Part shown: in pieces, positions 1 through 9,274 of the stretch
Layout: each line of letters begins with the position of its first letter
Numbering within the stretch: the stretch's first letter is position 1
Assembly: GCA_030280995.1 (NCBI GenBank)
Contig: JASXTE010000001.1
Location: 7,267,001-7,331,000, forward strand
Reading direction: 5' to 3'
Source: Hemileia vastatrix
Taxonomy: Eukaryota > Basidiomycota > Pucciniomycetes > Pucciniales > Zaghouaniaceae
Length of the DNA stretch: 64,000 nt
Translations under genes and position numbers: made by a program
Notes under the pieces: generated by a model
What the model was told of the DNA's origin: nothing
Databases searched by the model: none
What the model saw: the letters and a program-made list of their open reading frames with translations, nothing else

Positions 1-1960
1 GACCTAGCTCCACAGCATCATCCTCTGAAACCACATTGATTTGTGAACCTGTATTCACTAACTCTCTAATCTGCTTACCATTTACAGTGATCATCAAATA
101 CCCTAAAGGACCTGCATGATGTGGAACCCTAGGAAATCCAGGGACTGGCTGAAATGAATGCTCCCATACATCAAATTCAGCACAATTAGCAATCCTTTTC
201 TTCCTGCACTTATCCACAATTCCATTTGCTACATCTGGCGCTACTTCCATCAGCATCCCCAATAGAACTGAAACTGTAGTTTTTAAACACTGCACAACTA
301 ATTTCTCAGCTGCCTTAGGAAAATCAGAGCAAACTGGGTGCTAAATTTTCCATATAGGTTGTGTTGCCTTCACACCATCTTTTGCTCTTCCAGGAGGGTT
401 CTTTGGAGTATTATGCCTTGCTCCTGGCATTCCTTCAGCAGGTACTGCCCTTTGCTGTACTACCTCTGACTCCTCCATTGTCACAGATTTTTCTTCTCCC
501 TTATTATCTACACCATACCCACCAGGTTCCATACCTTCCATTTAAACATCTTCAATAAGCGCAGGTGTATTCTCTTTAGTAGTATACCCTACTTCCTCCA
601 TATCCTCTGGATTTGCATACCTAGCACCAGCTCTTCTTGGCCTACTAATCATTGGTGGGGCCATTTACTTGTGCTTTGCTGTAAACATCTCCAAATGTGC
701 TGCAGTAAGTGGTGTTGAAACTGCTCCTTCTTTCACTTTAAAACTCAACACTGTGCAAGTAACTGCAAAATTAACTGATTTTTCATCCTTGCCTTTCTCT
801 TTAGCTTCAGGCTCCTTGCCCCTGCTTGACTTACCCTCCATATACTTTTTATTAATATGATTGATGACCATGGCTTGCATCCCTTGATCCTTGTCTTTAA
901 AAAGCTTAGTCCCATTTTCAAACATTAGTGTAGTTCCATCTTTGTAAACTACCCTCTCCTCTTTATCCTTTTAAAGTGCATTACACCTCATCCTAGTATG
1001 CCCTTTTTTATTACAATAGTAACATACCATTTTAGCAAAGCGCAATGGTTGGGAAGAACTCTTGGGCCTCAACACCTCCTTTACTTTTGCTCCTTCAGTT
1101 ATTTTCTTCTCCAATTTTTCAATCCTTGCCATAACAGAATCTGGCTGCTCTTTAGATAAAATTTTATCTTTAGGGGACCACACCTGAGGAGACAATCAAA
1201 CATCAGATGCATCCTCTTCCATTTCTTCATTATCCAAAGCTACTCTAACTGTGCGGCTCTCAACTTGACACAACTTCATTTCAGCTTCCACCACTGTCTC
1301 TTCTTCCTCTAATCAAGGGTACTTATAATTACCATCCCTCTTCTTGACTAATTTCCCTTCTTTATCCAAGAGCCTCTTTTCCCAGTCTTCCACTTCTGGC
1401 GCTAACGCTTCACAAAACCAAGGTAAAGATGCATTATTATCAATAAAATCTTCATTACTGACCAAATAATCAACCATTCAATCAAACTCTTCCCTGAAAT
1501 TTTTAAATTCTTTAGGGTCCCAAACACCCCCTCCAGCTTTAGCCTTCTTAATCAAGACATCTTGATCTGTTATTGTGTACCTAGTTTCCTCAGTAATCTT
1601 TGGCCATCTCTTGAGCATCTTTTCCGTTAGTGCTGACCAATCATGCTCTTCATGACCCTTTAGATCCTCCAGATTTTCCTTGCACTCATTTGATACAAAG
1701 AACAAGACTTGGCGCACCATATCATATTTGTTTGTTCCATGAACTTCAGCTAATTGTTCAAACCTACATAAGAGCTTCTTGGTATTAATGCTCACAAAAC
1801 GCAAGCTTTCATCTTTACACCTGATAATCTTAGTTACCGCCTGCAGCAAGGACGCTGTTGTATCGGGTGATTTAACCCTCTCCTGACATCCCCTAGATGT
1901 AGTTGCAGTAGGTTCCATCTTGGAAATAAATGAATCAAAAAAAAATCCAAAAATAAACAC
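1..1960 (-). pseudogene. Ty3/gypsy Gag-protease relic (element E0), continues past the window edge
   Basis: Reading the minus strand from about 1918 gives one continuous frame of about 640 codons, interrupted by seven in-frame stops and no frameshift that I can see. The order is a Gag core (1478-1918), a CCHC zinc knuckle near 1010 (CYYCNKKGHTRMRC) and an aspartic protease near 1-90. The protease motif reads NTGSQINVV, so the catalytic Asp is Asn. The Gag core matches the Gag of the 42.8 kb and 48 kb elements in pattern (RFEQLA, KYDMVRQVLFF, then a W/K/R-rich segment), so this is the same broad lineage. RT and integrase would lie left of the window. Dead as a gene. Confidence 0.8.
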
Positions 1961-2358
1961 ACACTTGATAATTTAACCCAACTATATCCACAATACACTC
2001 CTACACTATCCTCTTATAATGGCTATTGATCCACTCTTTGTAGACCCTACCACTATTCCACTGAAGCGCCGGCTTGATATGCCTTCTTGATGAAACCCTG
2101 AAAACCAAACAATCTAATCAAAACACTAGTTACAATTATTCCACTTTTGTGACAGCAATTGTAGAGAGTTCTAAAGTACTAAGAAGTAGACACAATGTGA
2201 GATGGGCTGGCTCTTCTTTTCAATTTCTAAAAAGAAGTGCCTGCCACTCTTATTTTAAAGACAGCGCAATGTGTAATACTAGTATCTGACTAGATAGTTT
2301 ATGAGTTGAGAGATGAGTTAAAAGATAAGGAAAAACAAATATTACTGTCTGGATATTT

Positions 2359-2442
2359 CTATTCTTAATAAGCGCTAATATCCACATCTACTCCCTCTTG
2401 AAGTGCTCTCTCTGAATACGTTTTATTATAGCAATAAAATAA
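2359..2442 (-). repeat. Inverted repeat, left copy (partner 3751-3834)
   Basis: The reverse complement of this segment aligns with 3751-3834 at roughly 80% by eye, sharing AGAGAGnGCnCTTCAAGAGG-like blocks and TTATTTTATTGCTA. The two are oppositely oriented copies of one repeat, possibly ends of an undetermined element. Confidence 0.5.
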
Positions 2443-3750
2443 ATCTAATGATATTTTATCCTACTGAATCTATATATTCCCTCTGTGTTGCGCTTTTTCG
2501 CTAAACTATATGAAATACACACACAGACGCACTAACTTTTTATCAGAGTAATCACAAAATAGACAAAATCACTATATATCACAATATATTTCAAAAGTAT
2601 ATAATATGAAGCTCTAATTTTTGTAATCAAAATGGCTGATCTCAATAATAATCTTTTACCTCACTCTTCTTCCTCTCCTATAAGATAGCCTTTCCTTCTT
2701 ATATTTCTCAGCGCTCCAGACACAGTTCCCTAGTGGATCTCCAGTGCTGTTTCTAGTACCAAATTAGAAAAACACCTAACTAATTCATTAGTAAACTTAA
2801 TACACCACTTGTAACAACTAAAGCGCCTAAACATACCCTAAGCCTACTAAAACTAGTATTTACTTGTTTCACTCATGTTCCACATGTGTGCTTATGACTG
2901 TACCTTTGCATTTTTTCAGTGCTACTTCCCGTGTTGTCACCTTTCATTGCTGATCCTAGTCTCTTTGACTCTTGGTTAATTTTGTTATTGAGTCCCCATT
3001 CTCCTTGTTTCATTACTAATTCCATAGTTCTGACAATTGACTTAACTAGTTAGCCTCTGCAACTTACATTACCTATTTCAGTAAGTCACCACACTAGCCT
3101 GGGTGCAGTATACTATGTACTTGGGGCCTTCCTTGAGCCATAATTCCTTTCTTAATGCATAACACACAATTATTGGAAAATCCAAATCCATAATGTTCAG
3201 CACTTGCACTCCTAAGTTAATAATTCCTTTATGCAGCACATCCCGCTGCAAAATCCAAGCGCACAGACCCTAAACTCTCTTCCGCACTTCTCTTTCTCTT
3301 TGTTCTTCTATAACCATAATTACATATTTATAATAGCGCTATCTTCTGCGCTATGCTTCCCCTTTGTTCTTCCTGGGATATGAAAGCTGATTGGTTCAAA
3401 AGATAAGTTACCTGTGATGCACGTACCACAGCACTATTAGTTAATACAGGCTGATATGATACAATTTAACTAAAATACTGAGGTATTAAGCTTCCTGTTT
3501 TATATACTCATATTAGTGATGAACTTGTGCAAGAGAACCAGTAGAGATAGTAAGCATTGTGTGAAGGACACTGATTATGTAGGATATATAAAGAGAAAAT
3601 ACTATTTAAACATTAGAGCAGAATAGTGGCAAATTAGATATTAGTAATTAGAAAAAAAGTAATAATATATAGATACATATGAGTAGACTGTGATATCTCT
3701 TACTATTGTGTGAATACAGGTGTACTTAGTTAAGTAATAATGCTGTAGAG

Positions 3751-3834
3751 TTATTTTATTGCTACAATAAGATAGTATTAGAGAGAGTGCTTCAAGAGGG
3801 AGTGACTAATAATACTAGTGCTTACTTAAAATAG
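3751..3834 (+). repeat. Inverted repeat, right copy (partner 2359-2442)
   Basis: See the partner at 2359-2442. The 1.3 kb between the copies has no recognisable coding capacity. Confidence 0.5.
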
Positions 3835-4071
3835 GTCTATCCCAACAGAGATATCATCTTATTTTTACTAATATCTTCCAAATATTTTTTTAGTTTCTGT
3901 ATTGTCTATAAATTCTCTTTCCTTTCTCAAAACACTATAAAAATTATTACACAGTCCTTAAATATTAGAGTTACTGGTGTTTCTTCTTTTATTAAAAGAA
4001 AAGCAACCCATCTTGCATTGTTTCTACAGTTTATTATTATAGAACTGTCATCTTTCTACACTGGCTGACAC

Positions 4072-4685
4072 TCTTCTATTATTTTTAGTCAGAAATACCA
4101 TCATCAATTATGCTGGATGGGGTATCTCCTATTATTTTTTGGATGGAAATGTAGTAAATAGGAAAGATGCCCCACCCAGTATAATTGTTGATTATGTTTC
4201 TGATCAATCAATTTTTATTTATTTATAGCTCCAATCTTTTTTTAGTCAGAAACATAGTCATTAGACTGGTTGGAGTACTCCTATCTTTTTTTAGTTGGAA
4301 ATTTATTTAATAAGGTAGATATCACAGTCATTCTAATTGATGAAAGTATTTTAAGGTAAAAAAAAATAAAAGAGGAGAAAAAAGAAAAACAAATTTGGTC
4401 TGCAAAATATTCAACAATTATACTGGGTATAGTATATCTTCTATTGAATACATTTCCAACCAAAAAAAGATAGGACTAACCCAATCAGTCTAATGACTAT
4501 TTCTCTGACTAAAAAGGTAGAAGCTAAAAATAAATATAAATTAATTGGTCATAAACATATTCAATAATTAGACTGGATGAGTTATCTCCCCTATTGACTA
4601 CATTTCCAACTAAAAAAAGATTGAAGATACACCATCAAGTTGAAATGATGATGGTATTTCTGTCAAAAAATAAAATAGTGGAGTA
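4072..4685. repeat. Foldback element with internal sub-repeats
   Basis: Left arm (about 4072-4320) and right arm (about 4410-4685) are imperfect inverted copies, both containing GAAATACCATCATCA near their outer ends. Each arm also contains repeated units built around TTTTTTTAGTTGGAAAT followed by a TAnTCAATAGG-like tract and a CCAGTnTAATTnTTGA tract. There is no coding capacity. Probably a non-autonomous foldback DNA element or MITE. Confidence 0.6.
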
Positions 4686-4805
4686 AAAAAAATCATATTT
4701 ATATCTCTTTGTTTATTTATATTTTATAATGTGAAATTCATAAAATGATAATCTGTAGAATTGTTTATATTATAAATTTTATAAAAACTGACTAAAATAT
4801 AAGGA

Positions 4806-5990
4806 AAACTTTACTGTTTATCAACCCACATTGTCGGTAAGTCTTTCTTCATTCTCTTTAAAACTACTGAATCTTCTAAATTTTCACAATCTTCTTTTTT
4901 TAGGTCCAGAAGCATCATATCATTCGTTCTCATTTTGTTACCAAGGTTTTTTTCATTGATCTTAAGGCCTCCTTCTTCAATGGTGATCCACTCATTGGTA
5001 AGCCCATTAATCTCTCACCACAAAAAATCAAGTGGCACCTGCTAGCAGGTGCCTATCCCTATATTCAGTTTTGATTTGAGAGTAAATTTGATTTGATGTT
5101 GCTCAAGCTAGTGTGCTCATTGTTCAGTGCACAGTCTTTCCGGAAGAATTACAGCTGTGCTGAAATTGAGTTAAGTCAAAGATAGGGATTGGCACCTGCT
5201 ATCAGGTACCCATGTTTTTTTTCTGGTGTCTTGTGATATTTTTTTAGTGTTATCAATTTCTGACACTCATTTTTCTGATAACTCATTGAATCATGTGGCA
5301 AGTAAAGATTTTTTTTCAACAGGTGGAGCTGAGAGTGAGATCAATTAAAATTTTTTTGAAAGCCTTTATTTCTATTGGTTTCTTGGAAAAAGAAGGAAAT
5401 GGAGAAGTTACTGGGTAAATGATTGTCTCTACATAGAGAGTGGAGTTGTATGAAGTCAAATCTACAGAAGTGAGAGAAGTAGGCTATTCCATTTTTTACT
5501 TAGGAGCATATTTCATTTTCTCCTAGGCAGTTAGACATTGGAGAAATGTTTGAATCTGATCATGGTAGATAGAAAGTACAGTTTTTATCCAGTCACTTGG
5601 AAAGATTCCACTTGGTGTGTTTATTTCAATTGAATAATAGATTGCACTGAATTGAATAGAAGAATTTTTATGTGCTTGCCATCTAAAAATGAAAATATAC
5701 AGTAGGATTAAGTTTTATTAAAGTGGAATATAATGAATTTTTGTACCTTATTCTGATTTTTTCACGGTCCCAGTAATGAATTGTGGAGTATTGACAAAAG
5801 TGTGCTTCAAGCTTCCTATGAAACATTTCAACTGTCTGATTTGTACAAAATTTACGCTTCTCACTGATTGTAATCCAAAAGTTCTTCTTCCTGTTGGATC
5901 TACTTTGGTGAGTGTTTTTTCCTTAGAACTGGGAGACATAGTCACCAGGGGAAGTTTAGGAGAGACTTTCTAGAAAGTCCCCTCAATGAT
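4806..5990 (+). other. Cluster of gene-like exons, function unknown, probably decayed
   Basis: Several segments look like exons with good splice sites. One donor GTAAGT lies at about 4836 and an acceptor after a T-run at about 4903. The next segment encodes KHHIIRSHFVTKVFFIDL and ends at a donor GTAAGC near 4998. A further acceptor (TTTTTTTTCAACAG) lies near 5322 and another (CACGGTCCCAG) near 5772, followed by an open stretch encoding NELWSIDKSVLQASYETF. I could not join these into one convincing frame and do not recognise the protein. The MITE at 5016 lies in what would be an intron. E1 inserted just downstream. Confidence 0.25.
5016..5228. mobile_element. CACCA-ended MITE, copy 1 (213 bp)
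   Basis: Inverted ends start CACCA and end TGGTG, flanked by the 3-bp duplication TCT (5013-5015 and 5229-5231). Inside each end lies a near-palindrome: GGCACCTGCTAGCAGGTGCC on the left (5034-5053) and the variant GGCACCTGCTATCAGGTACC on the right. A shorter relative with its own 3-bp duplication is at 20894-21007. Three-bp duplications and a CAC start fit the CACTA or PIF/Harbinger groups; no transposase is present. Confidence 0.75.
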
Positions 5991-6042
5991 CACATGTTAG
6001 ATCAGTTGTTGATCCACTTATTGAACCCAGTTTGAGCTTGGT

Positions 6043-7185
6043 TGTCGGTCAGTCGTCTAGAAGAGATAAGATAAGAGGGAAGAAAAGAGAGGAGGACAAG
6101 AAGGAGATAGTAGTTTAGAAATAAAAGAAATAAAAACAATTGAGATTATTTGATTTATTTGAGAGAAAGCAACGACGAGTGATTTGAGAGGTGACAACAA
6201 AATTGGTTTTATTAATATTAATATTATTTAAGTAAGAGTTTCTGCGCGGCAAACAATATAATTACTATCAGACTTAAGGCAACCTTTAAATTGTTATTTA
6301 GAATTTTTAATTAGAATCTAATACTAATAAAAATAATAATAAGCGTAATAAATTTATCTTTAAATTGTTGAGTGTGTAATAAGTGATAAGGCTACAGGGG
6401 ATTATCCAAGGCCCTTTTATAGGCAATGGGTCCTCTGAAGCGCTACTATATTTGTAAATACAATGATTAGAATGGAATAAAACAAACATATCAAAAGAGT
6501 AAATGAAACATAACAATATAGAGAAAAACATGAAACAAATAATTAAAAGCCCAATTAAGAATCCAATTTCCCCGCCATTAATTCCCAAATCAGTAAGTGA
6601 CAATAGTGAATAACTAAACAAGATTGGAAACATAGGAACTATGAGAAATATAATTCCCAACAGATGGTACATTCTGATTAAAGGATATTTTAAGTGAAAC
6701 AAAAAATAATTTGACGCAACAAAACAAGCAATTAATCTCAATTTATTCCAAATTAATTTATTTGTTTTTTCTAACACAATTAAGGGTCAAAAGAAGTGTC
6801 CTTAATTATTGTTTAGTATCATATGAGAGGTATTATTTAATATATAAATTTAAGTAATTAATTTAAATATATTATAAATCAAATTTACACTTGTAATTAT
6901 AATATATGTTTTTTAATTAATTAAATATAAATTTATAATTATTAAATACATAAAAATGCGCCATTATTTGTAGAATATATTATATTATGCTCAATTTAAT
7001 TGTATATATAAAAATATATATAACCAATAAATTTAATGTAACACTTGTATATAATAAAATTCTTATATAATTTCATTATGCAATAAAATATTTAGTTATA
7101 TTCATTAAATACAAGTCTTACCCACTCTTTAAAGTTTTATAATTTATATATCATTTACTGGACTCCTGGAATAGCCTGGCTGACA
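6043..7185 (-). mobile_element. E1 3' LTR (1143 bp)
   Basis: On the element's own strand (minus) it starts TGTCAGCCAGGCT and ends GACTGACCGACA. It is the same length as the LTR at 14065-15207 and differs from it by about four substitutions by eye, so E1 inserted recently. Flanking TTGGT at 6038-6042 matches TTGGT at 15208-15212, giving the 5-bp target-site duplication. A hydrophobic reading frame (6307-6777) lies inside. Confidence 0.95.
6307..6777 (-). CDS. LTR-internal ORF, putative multi-pass membrane protein (copy in 3' LTR)
   Basis: An open frame of 156 residues in the sense orientation of E1, lying wholly inside the LTR and repeated at 14329-14799 with one residue changed (N11 here, T there). 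Three or more hydrophobic stretches can be seen at roughly residues 13-28, 38-60 and 71-100, then a polar segment (SSASEDPLPIKGPW) and a Leu-rich tail. No family recognised. In such AT-rich DNA a hydrophobic ORF could be accidental, and conservation between the two LTRs only reflects the youth of the insertion. Coding status is uncertain. Confidence 0.3.
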   Translation of the reverse strand: MLEKTNKLIWNKLRLIACFVASNYFLFHLKYPLIRMYHLLGIIFLIVPMFPILFSYSLLSLTDLGINGGEIGFLIGLLIICFMFFSILLCFIYSFDMFVLFHSNHCIYKYSSASEDPLPIKGPWIIPCSLITYYTLNNLKINLLRLLLFLLVLDSN

Positions 7186-7197
7186 CTCCCTCACTCT
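7186..7197 (-). other. E1 polypurine tract
   Basis: On the minus strand AGAGTGAGGGAG directly precedes the 3' LTR start TGTCAGCC, the position of the plus-strand primer in LTR retrotransposons. Confidence 0.7.
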
Positions 7198-7219
7198 AAA
7201 AAAACAATAAAAAAAAATG

Positions 7220-9271
7220 CTAAGATTTTTTCTTTTTGTATTTTTTCAACAGAGCAGGCAGATTTGAAATTTCTTTGCCAGGTATCCATGCATCATGTTC
7301 AGATGATTTGTTCTTATATCTCAATAAATATTCAGTACCTCTTTCAGAAGTGATAATTCTATCATTGAGAATTTTATCAATTTCTGCTGTTTCTGTGACT
7401 TCCTGAGGGTTCTTCTTAGGTCTTCCTCTTCTTTTTGGAAATAAGTCACTGTTGGAAGTATAAGGTTTAAGTAAAGAAATGGGAAAGACAGGATGTTTCC
7501 TATCATATGGAGAATACAATACAACTTCTACTGCATTATCACCAACCATTCTTTTAACAACAAATGGTCCTACAAAAGGATCTTTTAATTTGTGGTTACC
7601 TTGTAAATTGAAATGGACAGTAGAGATCAACACTTCATCACCCTTGTTAAATGTGTATTCTTTATGGGATTTATCCCATCTTTTCTTTTCATATTCAAAT
7701 GCTTTATCAATACAACTCTGAGCATGTTTTCTGCATAGCTGTTGCATTTGCATAAAAGATTTTACACCAGGGTGTAGTTCCAACTTAGGTAATTTATTAT
7801 TGAGAATCTGAGCAGGAGTGTTTGGGACATAACCTAACCAAAGCTCAAAAGGCTTTTTCTCAGTGACAGAATGAACAGTGCTATTATATGCAAATTCAAG
7901 ACCAGGCAAAAGAGTGACCCAATCATGAGTAAATCTGTCATTGTCTTTATATTCTAAACCAAAGGCACAATACCTTCTAATCATATCTTCCAGAGTTTGA
8001 ATCATTCTTTCAGCTAGACCATCAGTCTGAGGATGGTGAGCTGTAGACAATTTTAACTCACAGCCACAAATATCCATCAAAGAGGTCCAAAACTCAGAAG
8101 TGAATTTTGGATCCCTATCAGAGATAATGGCTTTTGGAAAACCAATAATATTAAACATGTAAGACCACCATAAGAAAGCTAATTCCTTGGTGGATACATC
8201 TTTGTGGGTTGGAATAAATTTGCACATTTTTGTGAATCTATCAACTATTACCCAACAAGAGTTAAAGCTGTCTTTACCTGCAACAGGAAGACCAGTGACA
8301 AAATCCATATTAATGATTTGCCAGGGAGCACTAGGTGCTTCAATATGTTGTAATAACCCTGCTCTCTTACCTGTTAACCTTTTAGATTTTTGGCAGGAAT
8401 CACAAGATTCAACATATAATTTTGTGTCTTCAGACATATTAGCCCACCATGCAGTGTTTTTGATTCTAATCAATGTTTTTTCAAGATCAAAATGTCCAGC
8501 TAATATGTCATCATGACAAAGTTTGAGGATAGTTTCTTTCATTGAAGGAGGAATAACAATTACATTGGTAAGCTTCCTTCTATAATATATATAACCATCT
8601 TCAATAGAAAACTTTCCTTTATTTAAAGCATTTTGGTACTTTGCAGGAAGAGTTTTTATTAATGCTTGAATTGAAGCATTCTTAGGATCATTCAAAATAG
8701 TAACTAATTTATTTAAGTCAGAATCTTTATCATATGAATCCAGTATTAACTGTAATAACTCTTCTTCCATATAAACTATAAATATACCATGTATATGAAC
8801 AGTATCATCTTCAGGTACATAAGCAGGATTGGAGTCATTATTTGGCAGAGGCAATCTGGAGAGCATATCAACATTAGAGTGAACATTTCCAGCTCTATGG
8901 ATAATAGTCATCCTTCCTCTGTATTCCTGAACAGCAAGTTGCCACCTGAACATATGTCTGTTAGGTGTTTTGAGGTTTAAGAGAGATTTTACAGCACTAC
9001 AGTCAGTTACCAACTCAAATTTTTGGTCATCCAAGTAGTAATGAAGTTTCTCAAGAGCCCAAACAACTGCTAAGCACTCCAATTGAGTGGCACCATATTT
9101 TAATTCACTATTTCTTAAGGTTCTTGAAATATAACAAATTACAACCTCTGAGGATTTATCATTAATAATTTGCTTTTGGTGAAGGGCAGCACCCAGACCA
9201 ATAAAGCTAGCATCTGTATAAAGTACAAATGGCTTGTTAAAATCTGGAAGAGCCAATATAGGGGCTGTCAT
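7220..9271 (-). CDS. E1 Pol, second part: RNase H, integrase and C-terminal chromodomain-like module
   Basis: 683 codons from the ATG at 9271. RNase H residues are visible at D20 (LYTDAS), E65 (TQLECL), D90 (VTDCS) and D135. An integrase zinc finger follows with H253, H260, C290 and C293. The catalytic triad is D323 (NMDFVTG), D385 (ISDRDPKF) and E421 (GLAERMIQ). The last 50 residues (EIDKILNDR...YLLRYKNKSSEHDAW) resemble a chromodomain, which targets integration to chromatin in chromoviruses. It continues the RT frame across a single TGA at 9275-9277 and is intact otherwise. In the cell it would form the reverse-transcription and integration complex of E1. Confidence 0.92.
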   Translation of the reverse strand: MTAPILALPDFNKPFVLYTDASFIGLGAALHQKQIINDKSSEVVICYISRTLRNSELKYGATQLECLAVVWALEKLHYYLDDQKFELVTDCSAVKSLLNLKTPNRHMFRWQLAVQEYRGRMTIIHRAGNVHSNVDMLSRLPLPNNDSNPAYVPEDDTVHIHGIFIVYMEEELLQLILDSYDKDSDLNKLVTILNDPKNASIQALIKTLPAKYQNALNKGKFSIEDGYIYYRRKLTNVIVIPPSMKETILKLCHDDILAGHFDLEKTLIRIKNTAWWANMSEDTKLYVESCDSCQKSKRLTGKRAGLLQHIEAPSAPWQIINMDFVTGLPVAGKDSFNSCWVIVDRFTKMCKFIPTHKDVSTKELAFLWWSYMFNIIGFPKAIISDRDPKFTSEFWTSLMDICGCELKLSTAHHPQTDGLAERMIQTLEDMIRRYCAFGLEYKDNDRFTHDWVTLLPGLEFAYNSTVHSVTEKKPFELWLGYVPNTPAQILNNKLPKLELHPGVKSFMQMQQLCRKHAQSCIDKAFEYEKKRWDKSHKEYTFNKGDEVLISTVHFNLQGNHKLKDPFVGPFVVKRMVGDNAVEVVLYSPYDRKHPVFPISLLKPYTSNSDLFPKRRGRPKKNPQEVTETAEIDKILNDRIITSERGTEYLLRYKNKSSEHDAWIPGKEISNLPALLKKYKKKKS

Positions 9272-9274
9272 TAA

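Larger units (their letters stand above)
1961..4071. other. Leader and repeat-derived intergenic DNA
   Basis: No gene recognised. The part next to E0 should be its 5' leader. A possible primer-binding site (minus strand TGGTACTAGAAACAGC, 2746-2761) is present, but no convincing LTR edge adjoins it. Short GCGC-containing words recur between 2066 and 3350 in otherwise AT-rich sequence. Two 84-bp segments are inverted copies of each other (listed separately). Confidence 0.4.
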
